Positions 45,797 to 54,656 of a stretch of DNA of 64,000 nucleotides are shown here, piece by piece. The stretch comes from Campylobacter concisus (GTDB taxonomy: Bacteria; Campylobacterota; Campylobacteria; Campylobacterales; Campylobacteraceae), in NCBI RefSeq assembly GCF_003048615.2, contig NZ_CP049263.1:682001-746000 (forward strand), written 5' to 3'. Both the position numbers and the translations under genes were made by a program. The notes beneath the pieces were generated by a model. The model made no database searches. It was not told where the DNA came from and worked only from the letters and a program-made list of their open reading frames with translations. Position 1 is the first letter of the stretch; each line of letters starts with the position of its first letter.

Positions 45797-46320
45797 AAAT
45801 GAAAATAATGGCGCTTGGAGCACTATGCGCTGCCTTTTTAGCGGCATGTGCATTGAATAATCCAAGCATTAGTGATTCGCAAATCGGCCTTAGAAATGTT
45901 GATTTGTTAGATGATAAAGACGTTGTTTTAAAAGACATCAACTATACAAAAGAGCCAGCAGGTATGGCAAAGAGATTTGATAGATCTTTTGAAAATGCAC
46001 CTCCATTTATCCCACACGACACTGAGGGTTTGGTGCCTATCACAAAAGATTCAAATATGTGCGTAACCTGCCACATGCCTGAGTTTGCAAAAGATAGCGG
46101 AGCAACTCCGATCCCTGCTTCTCACCTTTATGACATCAGAAACAAAAAAGATCTTGCAGGCAAGCTTGATGATGAGAGATATAACTGCACAACTTGCCAC
46201 GTCGAGCAACAAAATGGCGTAACTCAGCTTGTTGGCAATAAATTTAAGCCTGACTTTAGAGATAAAAACGGCTCACATAAGTCAAATTTACTAGACGTTT
46301 TAAATGACGGCGTTAAGTAA
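45793..46320 (+). CDS. napB: Dihaem cytochrome subunit NapB
   Basis: NapB passes electrons to NapA. The 175-residue product has two haem sites, Cys90-Cys93-His94 (MCVTCHMPE) and Cys132-Cys135-His136 (NCTTCHVEQ), and the conserved PPFIPHD segment that begins the NapB core. The N-terminal signal reads ALGALCAAFLAACALN, so the cleavage region fits a lipobox with Cys19. A lipid-anchored NapB would be unusual, as the subunit is normally soluble. The start overlaps the napH stop by 4 bases, and the stop overlaps the next start by 1. Confidence 0.93.
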   Translation: MKMKIMALGALCAAFLAACALNNPSISDSQIGLRNVDLLDDKDVVLKDINYTKEPAGMAKRFDRSFENAPPFIPHDTEGLVPITKDSNMCVTCHMPEFAKDSGATPIPASHLYDIRNKKDLAGKLDDERYNCTTCHVEQQNGVTQLVGNKFKPDFRDKNGSHKSNLLDVLNDGVK

Positions 46321-46787
46321 TGCAAAGCAGGCGAGAGCTAATTAGTAAAATTTTGGGGGCAAAACCTGCTCCCAAATTTATAGATCCACCATTTTTTAGT
46401 GGCGAATTTGACTGCGCAGGATGCGATGCTAGCTGCGTAAGTGCCTGTGAAAAAGAGCTTCTTAGCCTTGAAAATGAAAGAGTTGTTTTTAAAGTTAAAA
46501 AGCTAGGCTGCGACTTTTGCGAAGAGTGTGCGAAAGCTTGTCAAAGTAGCGCTCACGTGACACTAAGCTTAAACTCACCAAAGAGCATAAACGCTAAAGT
46601 TAGCATCAACGTCGCTAGCTGCCTAGCGTGGAATGACACGATTTGCTACAACTGTCTTGATGCTTGTAAATTTAAAGCAGTTGAGTTTCTTGGTGTTTTT
46701 CGCCCTATAATCAATCAAAATTGCGTCAGCTGCGGCGAGTGCTTTGATGTTTGTTTTAAAAATTCGCTTGAGATGGAGGCTTTATGA
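46320..46787 (+). CDS. napF: Ferredoxin-type protein NapF
   Basis: NapF is a cytoplasmic iron-sulfur protein thought to help insert or mature the NapA cluster. The 155-residue product begins with a QSRRELISKILG segment, like other NapF proteins. It has three cysteine groups: CAGCDASCVSACEKE, CDFCEECAKACQ and CVSCGECFDVCF. A further CYNCLDACKF lies between them. The start overlaps the napB stop as TAATG and the end overlaps napL by 4 bases. Confidence 0.88.
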   Translation: MQSRRELISKILGAKPAPKFIDPPFFSGEFDCAGCDASCVSACEKELLSLENERVVFKVKKLGCDFCEECAKACQSSAHVTLSLNSPKSINAKVSINVASCLAWNDTICYNCLDACKFKAVEFLGVFRPIINQNCVSCGECFDVCFKNSLEMEAL

Positions 46788-47719
46788 GAGTTTTATTTTT
46801 TCTTTTTTGCTTGTTAAATCTTGTCTTTGCAAATGAGATCACAACACCTATTAAAGAGATAGAAGCTAGTGCAAATGTGCTTGGCACCACGCTGATAAAT
46901 GGCAAACTTTTTATCGCAACTGATGGTGGCACGGTTGAAATTTACGATCCAAAAGAGTCTAAATTTGATGAGATCATCAAAATGGATGATATAAAAACCT
47001 ACGTTAGCGACCATGAAAGGCCAAAAATTTTAAATGTCGATGAACTAAATGGCAAGATACTCATCCTAAGCGAGGGCGACTACGCTACAAAGGTGCTTTA
47101 TATAAGAGAAAATGGGCAGATGAGAAGCATAAAAATGGCTAATCAAGCGACAAAAAAGGCACTATTTTTAGATGATGAGCATATAGCACTTGCCTCAATC
47201 AGCAATGAAATTTACTTTTTAAACCTAAAAAGTGGCGAAATTTATGATAGTTTTAAGATCTCTATCGCAATGCTCTCAGACATGGAGATAAGCGAAGATA
47301 GAGGCACATTAGCGATCGCTTGTGAGAGTGGCAAGGTCTATTTTTACAACGTTCATACTAAAAAGATGGACAAAATTTTAGATATCCACACTGATAATAT
47401 CTACGACATCGCCTATAAAAATGGCGTCATGATCAGCGGAGGCACCGACAGGATCGCTGGCATCTTCTCAGCTGGGACGCTAAAAAAGATAAATACTGGC
47501 TTTTTGGTTTATGGCGTGGGGCTTAGTAGTGACGGCAAGATCGCAGCTTATATGAGCGATGAGATGAGCGATGTAAATTTGGTTGATAGCGTCACTTTGG
47601 ATAAGATCGCGATGCTAAAAACAGGTCAAAGCACGATAAATAGCATAGTTTTCATAAGCGACAACGAGGTCGTAACCTCTGCTTATGAGAAGAAAATTTT
47701 ATTTTGGAGAGTTAGATGA
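46784..47719 (+). CDS. napL: NapL, periplasmic WD40-like protein of the nap operon
   Basis: NapL occurs in nap operons of Campylobacter, Wolinella and relatives and its exact role is not settled; mutants elsewhere have been reported with lowered nitrate reductase activity. The 311-residue product has a signal peptide (RVLFFLFCLLNLVFAN) and repeated beta-propeller blades such as LGTTLINGKLFIATDGGTV, GTLAIACESGKVYFYNV and NGVMISGGTDRIAGIF. It lies between napF and napD, overlapping both by 4 bases. Confidence 0.9.
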   Translation: MRVLFFLFCLLNLVFANEITTPIKEIEASANVLGTTLINGKLFIATDGGTVEIYDPKESKFDEIIKMDDIKTYVSDHERPKILNVDELNGKILILSEGDYATKVLYIRENGQMRSIKMANQATKKALFLDDEHIALASISNEIYFLNLKSGEIYDSFKISIAMLSDMEISEDRGTLAIACESGKVYFYNVHTKKMDKILDIHTDNIYDIAYKNGVMISGGTDRIAGIFSAGTLKKINTGFLVYGVGLSSDGKIAAYMSDEMSDVNLVDSVTLDKIAMLKTGQSTINSIVFISDNEVVTSAYEKKILFWRVR

Positions 47720-48057
47720 ATATTTCAAGCCTGATAGTCTATACAGATAATAAAAATGAGAGCGTAAAAGGCGAGATAAGCAAGCTAAAAGAGTGCGAGA
47801 TCATCACTGACGCAGAAGATAGGATCGTGGTGGTCGTTAGCTCAGAGAGTATTGAAGATGAGATCAGAGTTTTTAAGATGATAGAGGGCATTAGCGGCGT
47901 GGTAAGCGTTGCGATGGTTTATAGCTATCAAGAAGACGCTCAAGAGAATAGAGAGAGGCTTGAAGCAAACGGCAAGATAAGTGAAATTTTAACAAGCGAT
48001 GACGTAAAAGCCGAAGATATCGCATATGGTGGTAGCGTGCATTATAAGGTGAGATGA
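47716..48057 (+). CDS. napD: NapD, NapA-signal chaperone
   Basis: NapD is a small cytoplasmic chaperone that binds the Tat signal of NapA until the cofactor is in place. The 113-residue product begins NISSLIVYT and has the ferredoxin-like beta-alpha-beta fold pattern, including IVVVVSSESIEDEI and GISGVVSVAMVYSYQED, which are typical of NapD. It is the last nap gene; no terminator of its own is obvious. Confidence 0.88.
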   Translation: MNISSLIVYTDNKNESVKGEISKLKECEIITDAEDRIVVVVSSESIEDEIRVFKMIEGISGVVSVAMVYSYQEDAQENRERLEANGKISEILTSDDVKAEDIAYGGSVHYKVR

Positions 48058-48147
48058 AATTTAACTCCATTTTGAATAAAAAAGAAATTTAAAAATTTAA
48101 TCAAACTATATTTGCAAATTTTAAACTTTCATTCACTCCTAAGAATT

Positions 48148-48230
48148 GACTACTAAAATTTGGCTTCGCTTGCAGCTTAGCTCAAATTTTAGAGCCGAAA
48201 TTACTCGCTCATAAAATTTTAAAATTTAAT
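48148..48230. repeat. Intergenic structured repeat, copy 2
   Basis: This partner of 19672-19752 shares the blocks GACTACTAAAATT, AGAGCCG and CTCGCTCATAAA in the same order. Here the outer arms CTAAAATTTG (48153-48162) and CAAATTTTAG (48183-48192) pair perfectly over 10 bp, whereas copy 1 keeps the inner hairpin. Both copies sit beyond gene ends. A transcript could fold, but the strand is not known. Confidence 0.65.
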
Positions 48231-48316
48231 AGATAATTCTTGAGTATTAAATTTGAAATTTATAGATAAGCACAAAGATTAAATTTAAGACTTAGAATTT
48301 AAAAATATACAAATTC

Positions 48317-48338
48317 CAACCCAGTCTAAACCAGGTTG
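48317..48338 (-). terminator. Weak stem-loop after the Cache chemoreceptor gene
   Basis: On the - strand, CAACC pairs with GGTTG around a twelve-base loop and is followed by GAATTTGTATATTTTT. The stem is short, so this is a tentative call. Confidence 0.35.
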
Positions 48339-48368
48339 AAATTTATGAAGATTTATGAAGTAGTTTGA

Positions 48369-50318
48369 TTAAAATTTATTCTTTCTTACTTCACTTACTA
48401 TTGTCTTAGCCATGTTATCAACATCGCTTGTTACTTCATTAGCTCTATTAGCAATTACAACATTTTCTTTTGTTAAGTGATCTATTTGAGCAACTGATTG
48501 ATTTATCATATTGATGCCTTCACTTTGCTCTTTGATTGATTCACTCATCTCATTTATTGATTGAGCTAGGACATTTGTATTTGCTTCTATCTCACCAAGA
48601 GATTTTTGAGTACGTTCAGCTAGTTTTCTAACTTCATCAGCCACGACGGCAAATCCTCTGCCGTGTTCTCCTGCACGTGCAGCTTCAATTGCAGCATTAA
48701 GAGCTAGAAGGTTTGTTTGATCTGCTATATCTCTAATGATAGTTATAATGTTTTTGATCTCATCACTTTGTCTTATGACATCAGCTGTCTTTTGAGAGAT
48801 GGCATTCATTGAGCTAGACATTTGCTCAACTGCAGCTGCTGATTCTTGAAGTGAGCTTGCTTGAGTGCTAGCACCTTGTGTAAGCTCTTTCATAGCTGAA
48901 GCCAAGGTTGTAGCCTTTTCTTCAAGCATCTTGGCATCATTTAAATTTGAGTTTAGCATAGAGCAAATTACTTCACCCATATTAGATACTCCAAGTATCA
49001 TAGCCTTTAGATCGGCCTCTAGCTCATCATTTATCTCAACCTTTGCCGTAAAGTCATTTTTAGTATATGAGCTAAGAACGTTTGTTATGCCCTTTAAATT
49101 TGCTGAGATAGATGTAAAGAATTTATTTAGTAGCTCTTTTAGCTCATTTAGCGATGGGTTGTTTGGAGTTGAGCCTATCTTTGCTCCAAGGTTGCCTTTG
49201 ATCATTAAATTTGCTACCTTATTTAGCTCATCTATCATAGTGCTATCTTTTTTGATACCAGCTACGACTTTATCGATGTTTTCATTTATAGCTTTACTCA
49301 TCTCACCAAATTCATCATTTGATCTTACCTCTAGCTTGCTTGGTGCTTTTGCTTCGTAAGTTACAAATCTAAATAGATCATCAAGCTTAGACTGGATAGT
49401 TTTTATAGGGTTAAGAGACTTTTTAAGTAAGAAATAGACAAATGCTGAGAGGATAACGATAAATAGCACTGCTAGGATTAGCTGGATCTTTAGGAGGGGC
49501 ATAGTATTTGTGGTAAATACATCTTTTTGCATAGCAGATATAGCCAGCCAGCCACGATCATTTAGCTCTATAAAGTCAGCATATAAGTCTTCACCTTTTA
49601 AATTTTTATATAGTATAAGACCATTCTCGTCAAAATCCTTTGCTTTGTATCGCTCGATTAACTTTTTGGTTAGTTCAGGGGCTGTATTTATTATATTTTT
49701 ATCAGGGTGGATGATGATCTTACCATCTTTATCTGCAACAAAAGCATAGCTATAATCAGTCTTGCTGATACTCATGATCTCTTTGCTTAGCTCTTCGATA
49801 CTAACATTTGTAGCTGCAACGCCGGCATCTTTTATAGGAGCAACGAAGCTTATTACCATTTGTTTTAAAGAAGAAGATATATACGGATCAGTAAAGGTAA
49901 TGCCATTTTTTTCTTTAGCTAGTTTATACCAGTCTCTAGCCCTTGGATCATAGCCATCTTTTGGGGTTTCGTTTTTGCCATTTGAGCGGTACATCGCACC
50001 GTCATTATAGCCAGCATAAACAAGTCCAACTTCTTTATTTGACATCGATTTGCCTTGAGCTAAGATGGCGTCGATACCGTTGCGGTTTTCATCTAGCTTA
50101 GACAGGATAGAAGACATACTATCCACGATATGAAGATTGTTATTAAAAAATATATCCATTGCATTTTTAACATCTTTTAGAATTTGGCGCTGAGCTTGTG
50201 TGACTAGCTCGGTTGTCTTGTTCTGAGCGGTGTAGTAACTAGCGGCTGACATAGCCACAAACGAAATACATAGAGCAACTATTAACATTAGCGCTATTTT
50301 ATTGGTGATTGACTTCAC
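48369..50318 (-). CDS. Methyl-accepting chemotaxis protein with dCache-type sensor domain
   Basis: The 649-residue chemoreceptor has two membrane helices (about 9-29 and 282-302) flanking a periplasmic double-Cache domain. The diagnostic segment is [12 protein letters not shown], followed by [18 protein letters not shown] and [17 protein letters not shown]. dCache domains usually bind amino acids or organic acids; the ligand here is unknown. A HAMP-like linker and the signalling domain with [20 protein letters not shown] follow. The last 150 residues nearly equal those of the NIT chemoreceptor. The start is GTG at 50318 with AAAGGA upstream. Confidence 0.92.
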   Translation of the reverse strand: MKSITNKIALMLIVALCISFVAMSAASYYTAQNKTTELVTQAQRQILKDVKNAMDIFFNNNLHIVDSMSSILSKLDENRNGIDAILAQGKSMSNKEVGLVYAGYNDGAMYRSNGKNETPKDGYDPRARDWYKLAKEKNGITFTDPYISSSLKQMVISFVAPIKDAGVAATNVSIEELSKEIMSISKTDYSYAFVADKDGKIIIHPDKNIINTAPELTKKLIERYKAKDFDENGLILYKNLKGEDLYADFIELNDRGWLAISAMQKDVFTTNTMPLLKIQLILAVLFIVILSAFVYFLLKKSLNPIKTIQSKLDDLFRFVTYEAKAPSKLEVRSNDEFGEMSKAINENIDKVVAGIKKDSTMIDELNKVANLMIKGNLGAKIGSTPNNPSLNELKELLNKFFTSISANLKGITNVLSSYTKNDFTAKVEINDELEADLKAMILGVSNMGEVICSMLNSNLNDAKMLEEKATTLASAMKELTQGASTQASSLQESAAAVEQMSSSMNAISQKTADVIRQSDEIKNIITIIRDIADQTNLLALNAAIEAARAGEHGRGFAVVADEVRKLAERTQKSLGEIEANTNVLAQSINEMSESIKEQSEGINMINQSVAQIDHLTKENVVIANRANEVTSDVDNMAKTIVSEVRKNKF

Positions 50319-50426
50319 ACGAATTCCTTTACATATGATTTTATGTTGTCTATATCGGCTAGTTTAAAAAGAGCTATATAGCTTTTGAGATATTTTTAGC
50401 GGAAAAATGTAATTTTTTGTCTAAAT

Positions 50427-50972
50427 TTAAGGTCGCTCTTTTATCAAATTTAAAAGATTTTCTCTGATATTTTCACTAGTTAAATTTGAAATTTCACTGT
50501 AAAAATTTCCCTCTTTATCTAGCAGATAGATAGCGGAGCTGTGAGCGACAGAGTAGCCCATAGCAGAGTTTTTAAGATGCACTTTTTGGTATTTTACGCC
50601 GTAGTTTTTAGCGACTTTTGGTAGATCATTCATCTTTAGTCCGTCTGCATCTTTGTAGAAATTTTTTGCCATTAGGGTTAAATTTTCAGGCGTGTCACGA
50701 TCAGGATCAAGAGTGATGAAAAGTAGCTCAAAGTCGTCTCTTTTTAGTTTATTTAGCTCATCACCCACAAGAGAGAGCGTAGTAGGGCAGACATCGGGGC
50801 AGTAAAGATAACCAAAATATATCGCTTTATACTTGCCGTTATAGTTTTTAAGGCTCACTTCGCCATGCTCTGAAAGCGCCTTAAAATCATACTTGTTAGG
50901 CTTTATAAAAAGCATCGCAAGACCTGCGCATATTAAGATTATTATTAAGCCCCAAAGTGTCTTTTTCATCAT
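50427..50972 (-). CDS. SCO1/SenC-type copper chaperone
   Basis: SCO proteins carry copper to, or reduce thiols of, the CuA/CuB sites of haem-copper oxidases. The 181-residue product has an N-terminal membrane anchor (KTLWGLIIILICAGLAMLF). Its thioredoxin-like domain has the copper motif YCPDVCPTT (Cys-x-x-x-Cys) and the distal ligand His in YSVAHSSAIYLLD. FITLDPDRDTPE is a family marker. A double ATG marks the start. It closes the copper operon, 6 bases after the previous gene. Confidence 0.92.
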   Translation of the reverse strand: MMKKTLWGLIIILICAGLAMLFIKPNKYDFKALSEHGEVSLKNYNGKYKAIYFGYLYCPDVCPTTLSLVGDELNKLKRDDFELLFITLDPDRDTPENLTLMAKNFYKDADGLKMNDLPKVAKNYGVKYQKVHLKNSAMGYSVAHSSAIYLLDKEGNFYSEISNLTSENIRENLLNLIKERP

Positions 50973-50978
50973 TTGCCC

Positions 50979-51443
50979 TTACATTTTTAGATCAAGATCG
51001 ACAAAAAATCCAGTCTCTTTTTCGCCATCAAGCAGCTTAAATCTATACCTCATAAGATCGACCACGCAAGCACTTAGCACGACTTGTGCTATTAGATTAT
51101 CGCCTCTTTGATCAAGCCTTGCCTTTATAGAACCCATGTTCATGTTTATGCCATCGATTACAAGGTTTGGATCTTTTAGCCCTAAATTTTTGCCATTAAT
51201 GATCTTAAAGCTAAACGGCCTCATCGCAAAGATCGGTCTTGGCGAGATGTCTATCTTTAGCTTAACGCCATTAAATTTCACCTCGCAAGCATCTTTGTTT
51301 AGATCACATTTTAGAGGATCAAGCGATGTATTTACATCGGCAAATTCAGGCGGATCCTCTTTGCTGACCATAAATTTATGACCTATCCAAAAAGCGCCTG
51401 CTACGATAAATATGAGTGAAAAAATGATTAGAATTTTTTTCAT
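50979..51443 (-). CDS. Membrane-anchored protein of unknown function in the copper operon
   Basis: The 154-residue protein has one N-terminal helix (KILIIFSLIFIVAGAFWIG) and a periplasmic domain with the pair DPLKCDLNKDACEVKFNG and a further cysteine in VVLSACVVDLM. A run of methionines, DGINMNMGSIKARL, could serve metal binding. I recognise no named family. Placement between PCu(A)C and SCO genes, overlapping the former by one base and 6 bases from the latter, suggests a part in copper delivery. That is inference from context only. Confidence 0.7.
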   Translation of the reverse strand: MKKILIIFSLIFIVAGAFWIGHKFMVSKEDPPEFADVNTSLDPLKCDLNKDACEVKFNGVKLKIDISPRPIFAMRPFSFKIINGKNLGLKDPNLVIDGINMNMGSIKARLDQRGDNLIAQVVLSACVVDLMRYRFKLLDGEKETGFFVDLDLKM

Positions 51444-51865
51444 TATTTAAAGTTTTTAGTTACTCCGATATTATCAAGTTTGATGCTCTCGCCATTGCTA
51501 AATTTAAGCTCCAGATCAACCTTGTCGCCATCTTTTACGGGTTTGTTTAGATCCATAAGCATGATGTGAAGACCGCCAGGCGCTAGCTTTGTCTCACCAT
51601 TTTTTGGGATAACAGCGTCCTCAACTTGAACCATAGCCATCATGCCATTTTCCATCTTGTGAGTGTGAATTTCAGTGCTTTTACAAACACTTGAATGAAC
51701 GCCAACTAGCTTTACATCGGTATTTGAAGCATTTTTGATATTCATGAAAATAGCGCTGTTGTTTGTGCCAGGCTTTGTGTCTCTTGCTCTGACATTTTCT
51801 AGGCTGATGTCAGCTGCCATTAGTGTAGAAGCCGCAAGCAATGCACCAAAAACAAGTTTTTTCAT
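51443..51865 (-). CDS. PCu(A)C periplasmic copper chaperone
   Basis: PCu(A)C proteins bind Cu(I) in the periplasm and supply cytochrome oxidase assembly. The 140-residue product has a signal peptide (KKLVFGALLAASTLMAAD). It has the His/Met ligand set in TEIHTHKMENGMMAMV and LAPGGLHIMLMDL, the H-M-x10-M-x21-H-x-M pattern of the family. An AAGGAAAAAT site precedes the ATG at 51865, and a TATAAT -10 lies 40 bases upstream. It is the first gene of a three-gene operon with the SCO protein. Confidence 0.93.
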   Translation of the reverse strand: MKKLVFGALLAASTLMAADISLENVRARDTKPGTNNSAIFMNIKNASNTDVKLVGVHSSVCKSTEIHTHKMENGMMAMVQVEDAVIPKNGETKLAPGGLHIMLMDLNKPVKDGDKVDLELKFSNGESIKLDNIGVTKNFK

Positions 51866-51901
51866 ATTTTTCCTTTATGGTAAATTAATAATGGTTTTCA
51901 G

Positions 51902-51907
51902 ATTATA
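51902..51907 (-). promoter_or_regulatory. -10 box of the copper-chaperone operon
   Basis: A perfect TATAAT on the - strand lies about 37 bases upstream of the PCu(A)C start codon. The opposite-facing TATAAT at 51962-51967 serves the divergent peptidoglycan gene. Confidence 0.55.
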
Positions 51908-51961
51908 CATATAAAGAAACTAAAATTCCCTTTAAAATTTAAAAATTGAAATTTTTTAGGT

Positions 51962-51967
51962 TATAAT
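51962..51967 (+). promoter_or_regulatory. -10 box of the L,D-transpeptidase/carboxypeptidase gene
   Basis: TATAAT lies 35 bases before the TTG start of the YkuD-domain gene. It is paired with the divergent copper-operon promoter 55 bases away. Confidence 0.55.
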
Positions 51968-52001
51968 TACGCACTAAATTTTACTTTTTGGGACACTTCA
52001 C

Positions 52002-52967
52002 TTGAAAAAGATACTATTTTTCTTCATCGCGTTAGCGCCTTGTCTTTTTGCCCAAAATTACGAAGAAATTTACTTAAAAAATGGCCCATCTGCTGTCATA
52101 GAAGCCATTGAGAAGAACATTTTAAGTAAGGACTACTGGCTAAACAAGCTCAAAGACAAGGACGTTAGATACGGATATTACGACAACGAGATACTTCTAA
52201 GCGTGGTTGATAAGACTGACAAAGAGCTTGAGGTCATCTCTTATAAAGACGGAGTTACAAAAAAACTCTTTAACTCAAGCGTCATCGTTGGCAAAAACGG
52301 CGACAAACTGCTTGAGGGCGACCTAAAAACGCCAGTTGGTGTCTATCAGCTCACACGTAGATTTACGCCAAATGACAGATATCTTGGCCCACTTGCTTTT
52401 TCTCTTTCATATCCAAATTTACTTGATAAACTTGCAAAACGTAATGGCAGCGGCATCTGGATACATGGCTATCCACTCGATGGTCAAAGGACAGATGAGC
52501 TAAAGACAAAAGGCTGCGTGGCTATGCAAAATGACATCTTGATGAAATTTGACGAAGTTATAGACCACAAAAGAACGCTCGCATTTATCTACGAGGACAA
52601 GCGCCCAGAAGCAAGCGTGAACGACATAGCGGTGATCATCTCTGGAATTCTTAACTGGAAGAAGACTTGGAGCGAGAGTGACATTGATAGCTATTTGAAA
52701 TTTTATGATAAAGACTTTGAGCGATATGACGGTATGAGCTTAGAAAATTTTAAAAATATGAAACGAGCGATCTTTTCTAAAAAAGAGAAAAAACATATCG
52801 CATTTTCAAATTTTCTCATCACGCCTTATCCAAACCTTAAAAACGACAAGCTCTTTCGCGTGAGTTTTTATGAGGATTATGCTGCTGATACGCATAAATT
52901 TGCAGGTCAAAAGACCCTTTATGTCAAGCTTTATGGCGATGAGATGAAAATTTTTATAGAGGAGTAG
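52002..52967 (+). CDS. pgp2: Pgp2/Csd6-like LD-carboxypeptidase (YkuD + NTF2-like)
   Basis: Enzymes of this type trim the tetrapeptide of peptidoglycan and are needed for helical cell shape in Campylobacter and Helicobacter. The 321-residue product has a signal peptide (KKILFFFIALAPCLFAQN). Its YkuD domain has the active site WIHGYPLDGQ and TKGCVAM with Cys172. The C-terminal domain (about 210-321, with SESDIDSYLKFYDKDF) has the NTF2-like pattern found in Pgp2 and Csd6. The start is TTG at 52002, with only a GGGAC ribosome site. Alanine racemase lies two genes downstream, so the cluster serves the cell wall. The symbol rests on domain layout. Confidence 0.85.
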   Translation: MKKILFFFIALAPCLFAQNYEEIYLKNGPSAVIEAIEKNILSKDYWLNKLKDKDVRYGYYDNEILLSVVDKTDKELEVISYKDGVTKKLFNSSVIVGKNGDKLLEGDLKTPVGVYQLTRRFTPNDRYLGPLAFSLSYPNLLDKLAKRNGSGIWIHGYPLDGQRTDELKTKGCVAMQNDILMKFDEVIDHKRTLAFIYEDKRPEASVNDIAVIISGILNWKKTWSESDIDSYLKFYDKDFERYDGMSLENFKNMKRAIFSKKEKKHIAFSNFLITPYPNLKNDKLFRVSFYEDYAADTHKFAGQKTLYVKLYGDEMKIFIEE

Positions 52968-52969
52968 AA

Positions 52970-53209
52970 GTGGAAAAATCTCAAGAAGTAAAAGAGAAGA
53001 TAGAGAAAATTTTAGAGGCGAGGTCTGCATTTTTTGCTGAGCTAGACCGCCAAGTACCAAAGAAAAATGGCACTGACGTCTTTGACTTTAGCAAGGTCAA
53101 AGAGGCTGATCTAAAAGAAATTTACGCTAAATTTTATGCATTTGACTACAACGTAAGAAAGCTCTTGCCTGACGTTTATAAAGCTTATGATGTGAATTTC
53201 AATGTCTGA
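52970..53209 (+). CDS. Small protein of unknown function (79 aa)
   Basis: The start is GTG at 52970, two bases after the preceding stop, and the end overlaps alr by 8 bases, so it is embedded in the operon. The product is charged and mostly helical (EKSQEVKEKIEKILEARSAFFAEL, with KEADLKEIYAKFYAFDYNVRKL later). It is without cysteines, signal peptide or membrane helix. I recognise no family. Tight packing between two cell-wall genes argues that it is real. Confidence 0.7.
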   Translation: MEKSQEVKEKIEKILEARSAFFAELDRQVPKKNGTDVFDFSKVKEADLKEIYAKFYAFDYNVRKLLPDVYKAYDVNFNV

Positions 53210-54215
53210 GATACGCTTAAACAAAGCAGCTTACATCCACAATCTAACTAAAATTTGTGATAAGGCTGGCGGAAAAGAAAAAGTGATCGTCGTGCTAAAA
53301 GATAACGCTTATGGACACGGCGCAAGGCTCATAGCTAGCGAGGCTAAGAAATTTGGCATAAAAAACTGCGCTGTAAAGAGCGAATTTGAAGCAAATGAGA
53401 TCGCTGATATCTTTGAAAATATCTTGATCCTCTCACACATCCCAACAGGCGATGAGAGCGCTAAATTTATCTACGCTATAAACGACATAGACGCGCTTTT
53501 AAAGATAAAAGAAAATACAAAAATCAACCTCGCCATCGACACTGGCATGCATAGAAATGGGCTTGATATAAGCGAGCTTGATTATGCATTTGAAATTTTA
53601 GCCAGAAGAAATTTAGAGCTTCTTGGTGCTTATACTCACTTTCGCGCAAGTGATGAGCTAAATGCTGATTATTTCGTGCAAAGAGAAAACTTTAACGCCG
53701 CAAAAGAGAAAATTTTAGCTCTTTGCGATGAGTTTGGTATAAAAAAACCGATCTTTCACTCTCACAACTCAGCCGCCCTTGAAAGAGCTAGCGCGGTTGA
53801 AGATGAGATGGTGCGCGTGGGCATCGCTCAGTATGGATATGCTCAGTTTAACGGCTCATTGGAGCTAAAGCCAGTGCTTTCACTTTGGGCAAAGCGCGTT
53901 AGCAGACGCGTTTTAAAAAGTGGTCAAAGCGTGGGATATGGTGCTAAATTTATAGCAAAAGATGATATAAACGTCGCTACTTACGACCTTGGATATGGCG
54001 ACGGACTGCTAAGATATAGTGGAGAGGGCGAGCTAAGGCTTGCAAGCGGCGAGCTGATACTTGGCAAAATTTCGATGGATAGCTTTAGCTGCAAAGATAG
54101 TGGCGAGTGGGTCTGTGTTTTTGAGGACGCAAATGTCTGGGCTAACTTTTTTGGCACGATAAACTACGACATCTTGGTCAAACTCTCGCCAAATATCACT
54201 AGAAAATTTATATAA
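53202..54215 (+). CDS. alr: Alanine racemase
   Basis: Alr makes D-alanine for peptidoglycan with PLP. The 337-residue product begins SEIRLNKAAYIHNLTKI and has the PLP lysine motif VVLKDNAYGHGARLIA. The phosphate-binding HSHNSAALERA and the VRVGIAQYGYAQ segment follow, with the second-domain SVGYGAKFIA and the acidic KISMDSF. It is a little shorter than the usual 360-370 residues, as other Campylobacter Alr proteins are. It starts within the end of the preceding small gene. Confidence 0.95.
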   Translation: MSEIRLNKAAYIHNLTKICDKAGGKEKVIVVLKDNAYGHGARLIASEAKKFGIKNCAVKSEFEANEIADIFENILILSHIPTGDESAKFIYAINDIDALLKIKENTKINLAIDTGMHRNGLDISELDYAFEILARRNLELLGAYTHFRASDELNADYFVQRENFNAAKEKILALCDEFGIKKPIFHSHNSAALERASAVEDEMVRVGIAQYGYAQFNGSLELKPVLSLWAKRVSRRVLKSGQSVGYGAKFIAKDDINVATYDLGYGDGLLRYSGEGELRLASGELILGKISMDSFSCKDSGEWVCVFEDANVWANFFGTINYDILVKLSPNITRKFI

Positions 54216-54224
54216 AGGTAATAT

Positions 54225-54656
54225 GTGAAAAAGATCGTTTTATTAGCTCTTGCAAGCCTTGCTTTTGGTGTGCAAGAGAGTGAGTTTAAAGTTTATGAGC
54301 AGATACTAAATCAGCTTGATACAAAGCAGATCCCAGCCTTTGTCGTCCAAACTGCAAAGCCAAATTTACCAAGCAGGGTCGATGAGATGATCACGCTAAA
54401 AGATGTAAGCAGTGACGGGCTAAACATACATGGCGAGTTTGTCTTAAATGAGACCAAGACAAAGAAACTAAAAGGCTATAACAAGGCTCAAATTTCGGCT
54501 TTAAAAGATGAATTTTATCAAAACGGAAAAGAGGCGCTTTGCAACTCAGGCATGACAAGAGCTGCGCTAAATCGCGGCATCACGCTAAGTGGTAGCTACG
54601 GCTTTGAGGGCAGACATCTTTTTGATTTGAAGCTGGATAAGAGTAGTTGCGAGTAG
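54225..54656 (+). CDS. Small periplasmic protein, paralogue 1 of a tandem pair
   Basis: The 143-residue protein starts with GTG at 54225 and has a signal peptide (KKIVLLALASLAFGVQE). The C-terminal half has the layout helix-Cys-x35-Cys: EALCNSGMTRAALNRGITLS followed by RHLFDLKLDKSSC. The next gene shares the same layout. I recognise no named family. It overlaps the next gene by 10 bases. A disulfide between the two cysteines is likely in the periplasm. Function unknown. Confidence 0.75.
   Translation: MKKIVLLALASLAFGVQESEFKVYEQILNQLDTKQIPAFVVQTAKPNLPSRVDEMITLKDVSSDGLNIHGEFVLNETKTKKLKGYNKAQISALKDEFYQNGKEALCNSGMTRAALNRGITLSGSYGFEGRHLFDLKLDKSSCE

Larger units (their letters stand above)
48058..48368. 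other. 311-base intergenic region between the nap operon and a convergent chemoreceptor
   Basis: This gap holds the second structured repeat (48148-48230), a weak stem-loop at 48317-48338, and an exact tandem 10-mer ATTTATGAAG at 48341-48360. The remainder is AT-rich and shows no ORF with a ribosome site. Confidence 0.6.

Noticed and set aside
48341-48360. Exact tandem 10-mer ATTTATGAAG x2 as a phase-variation tract
   Set aside because: It is only two units, outside a coding region, and just after a gene end, so chance or simple slippage is enough.
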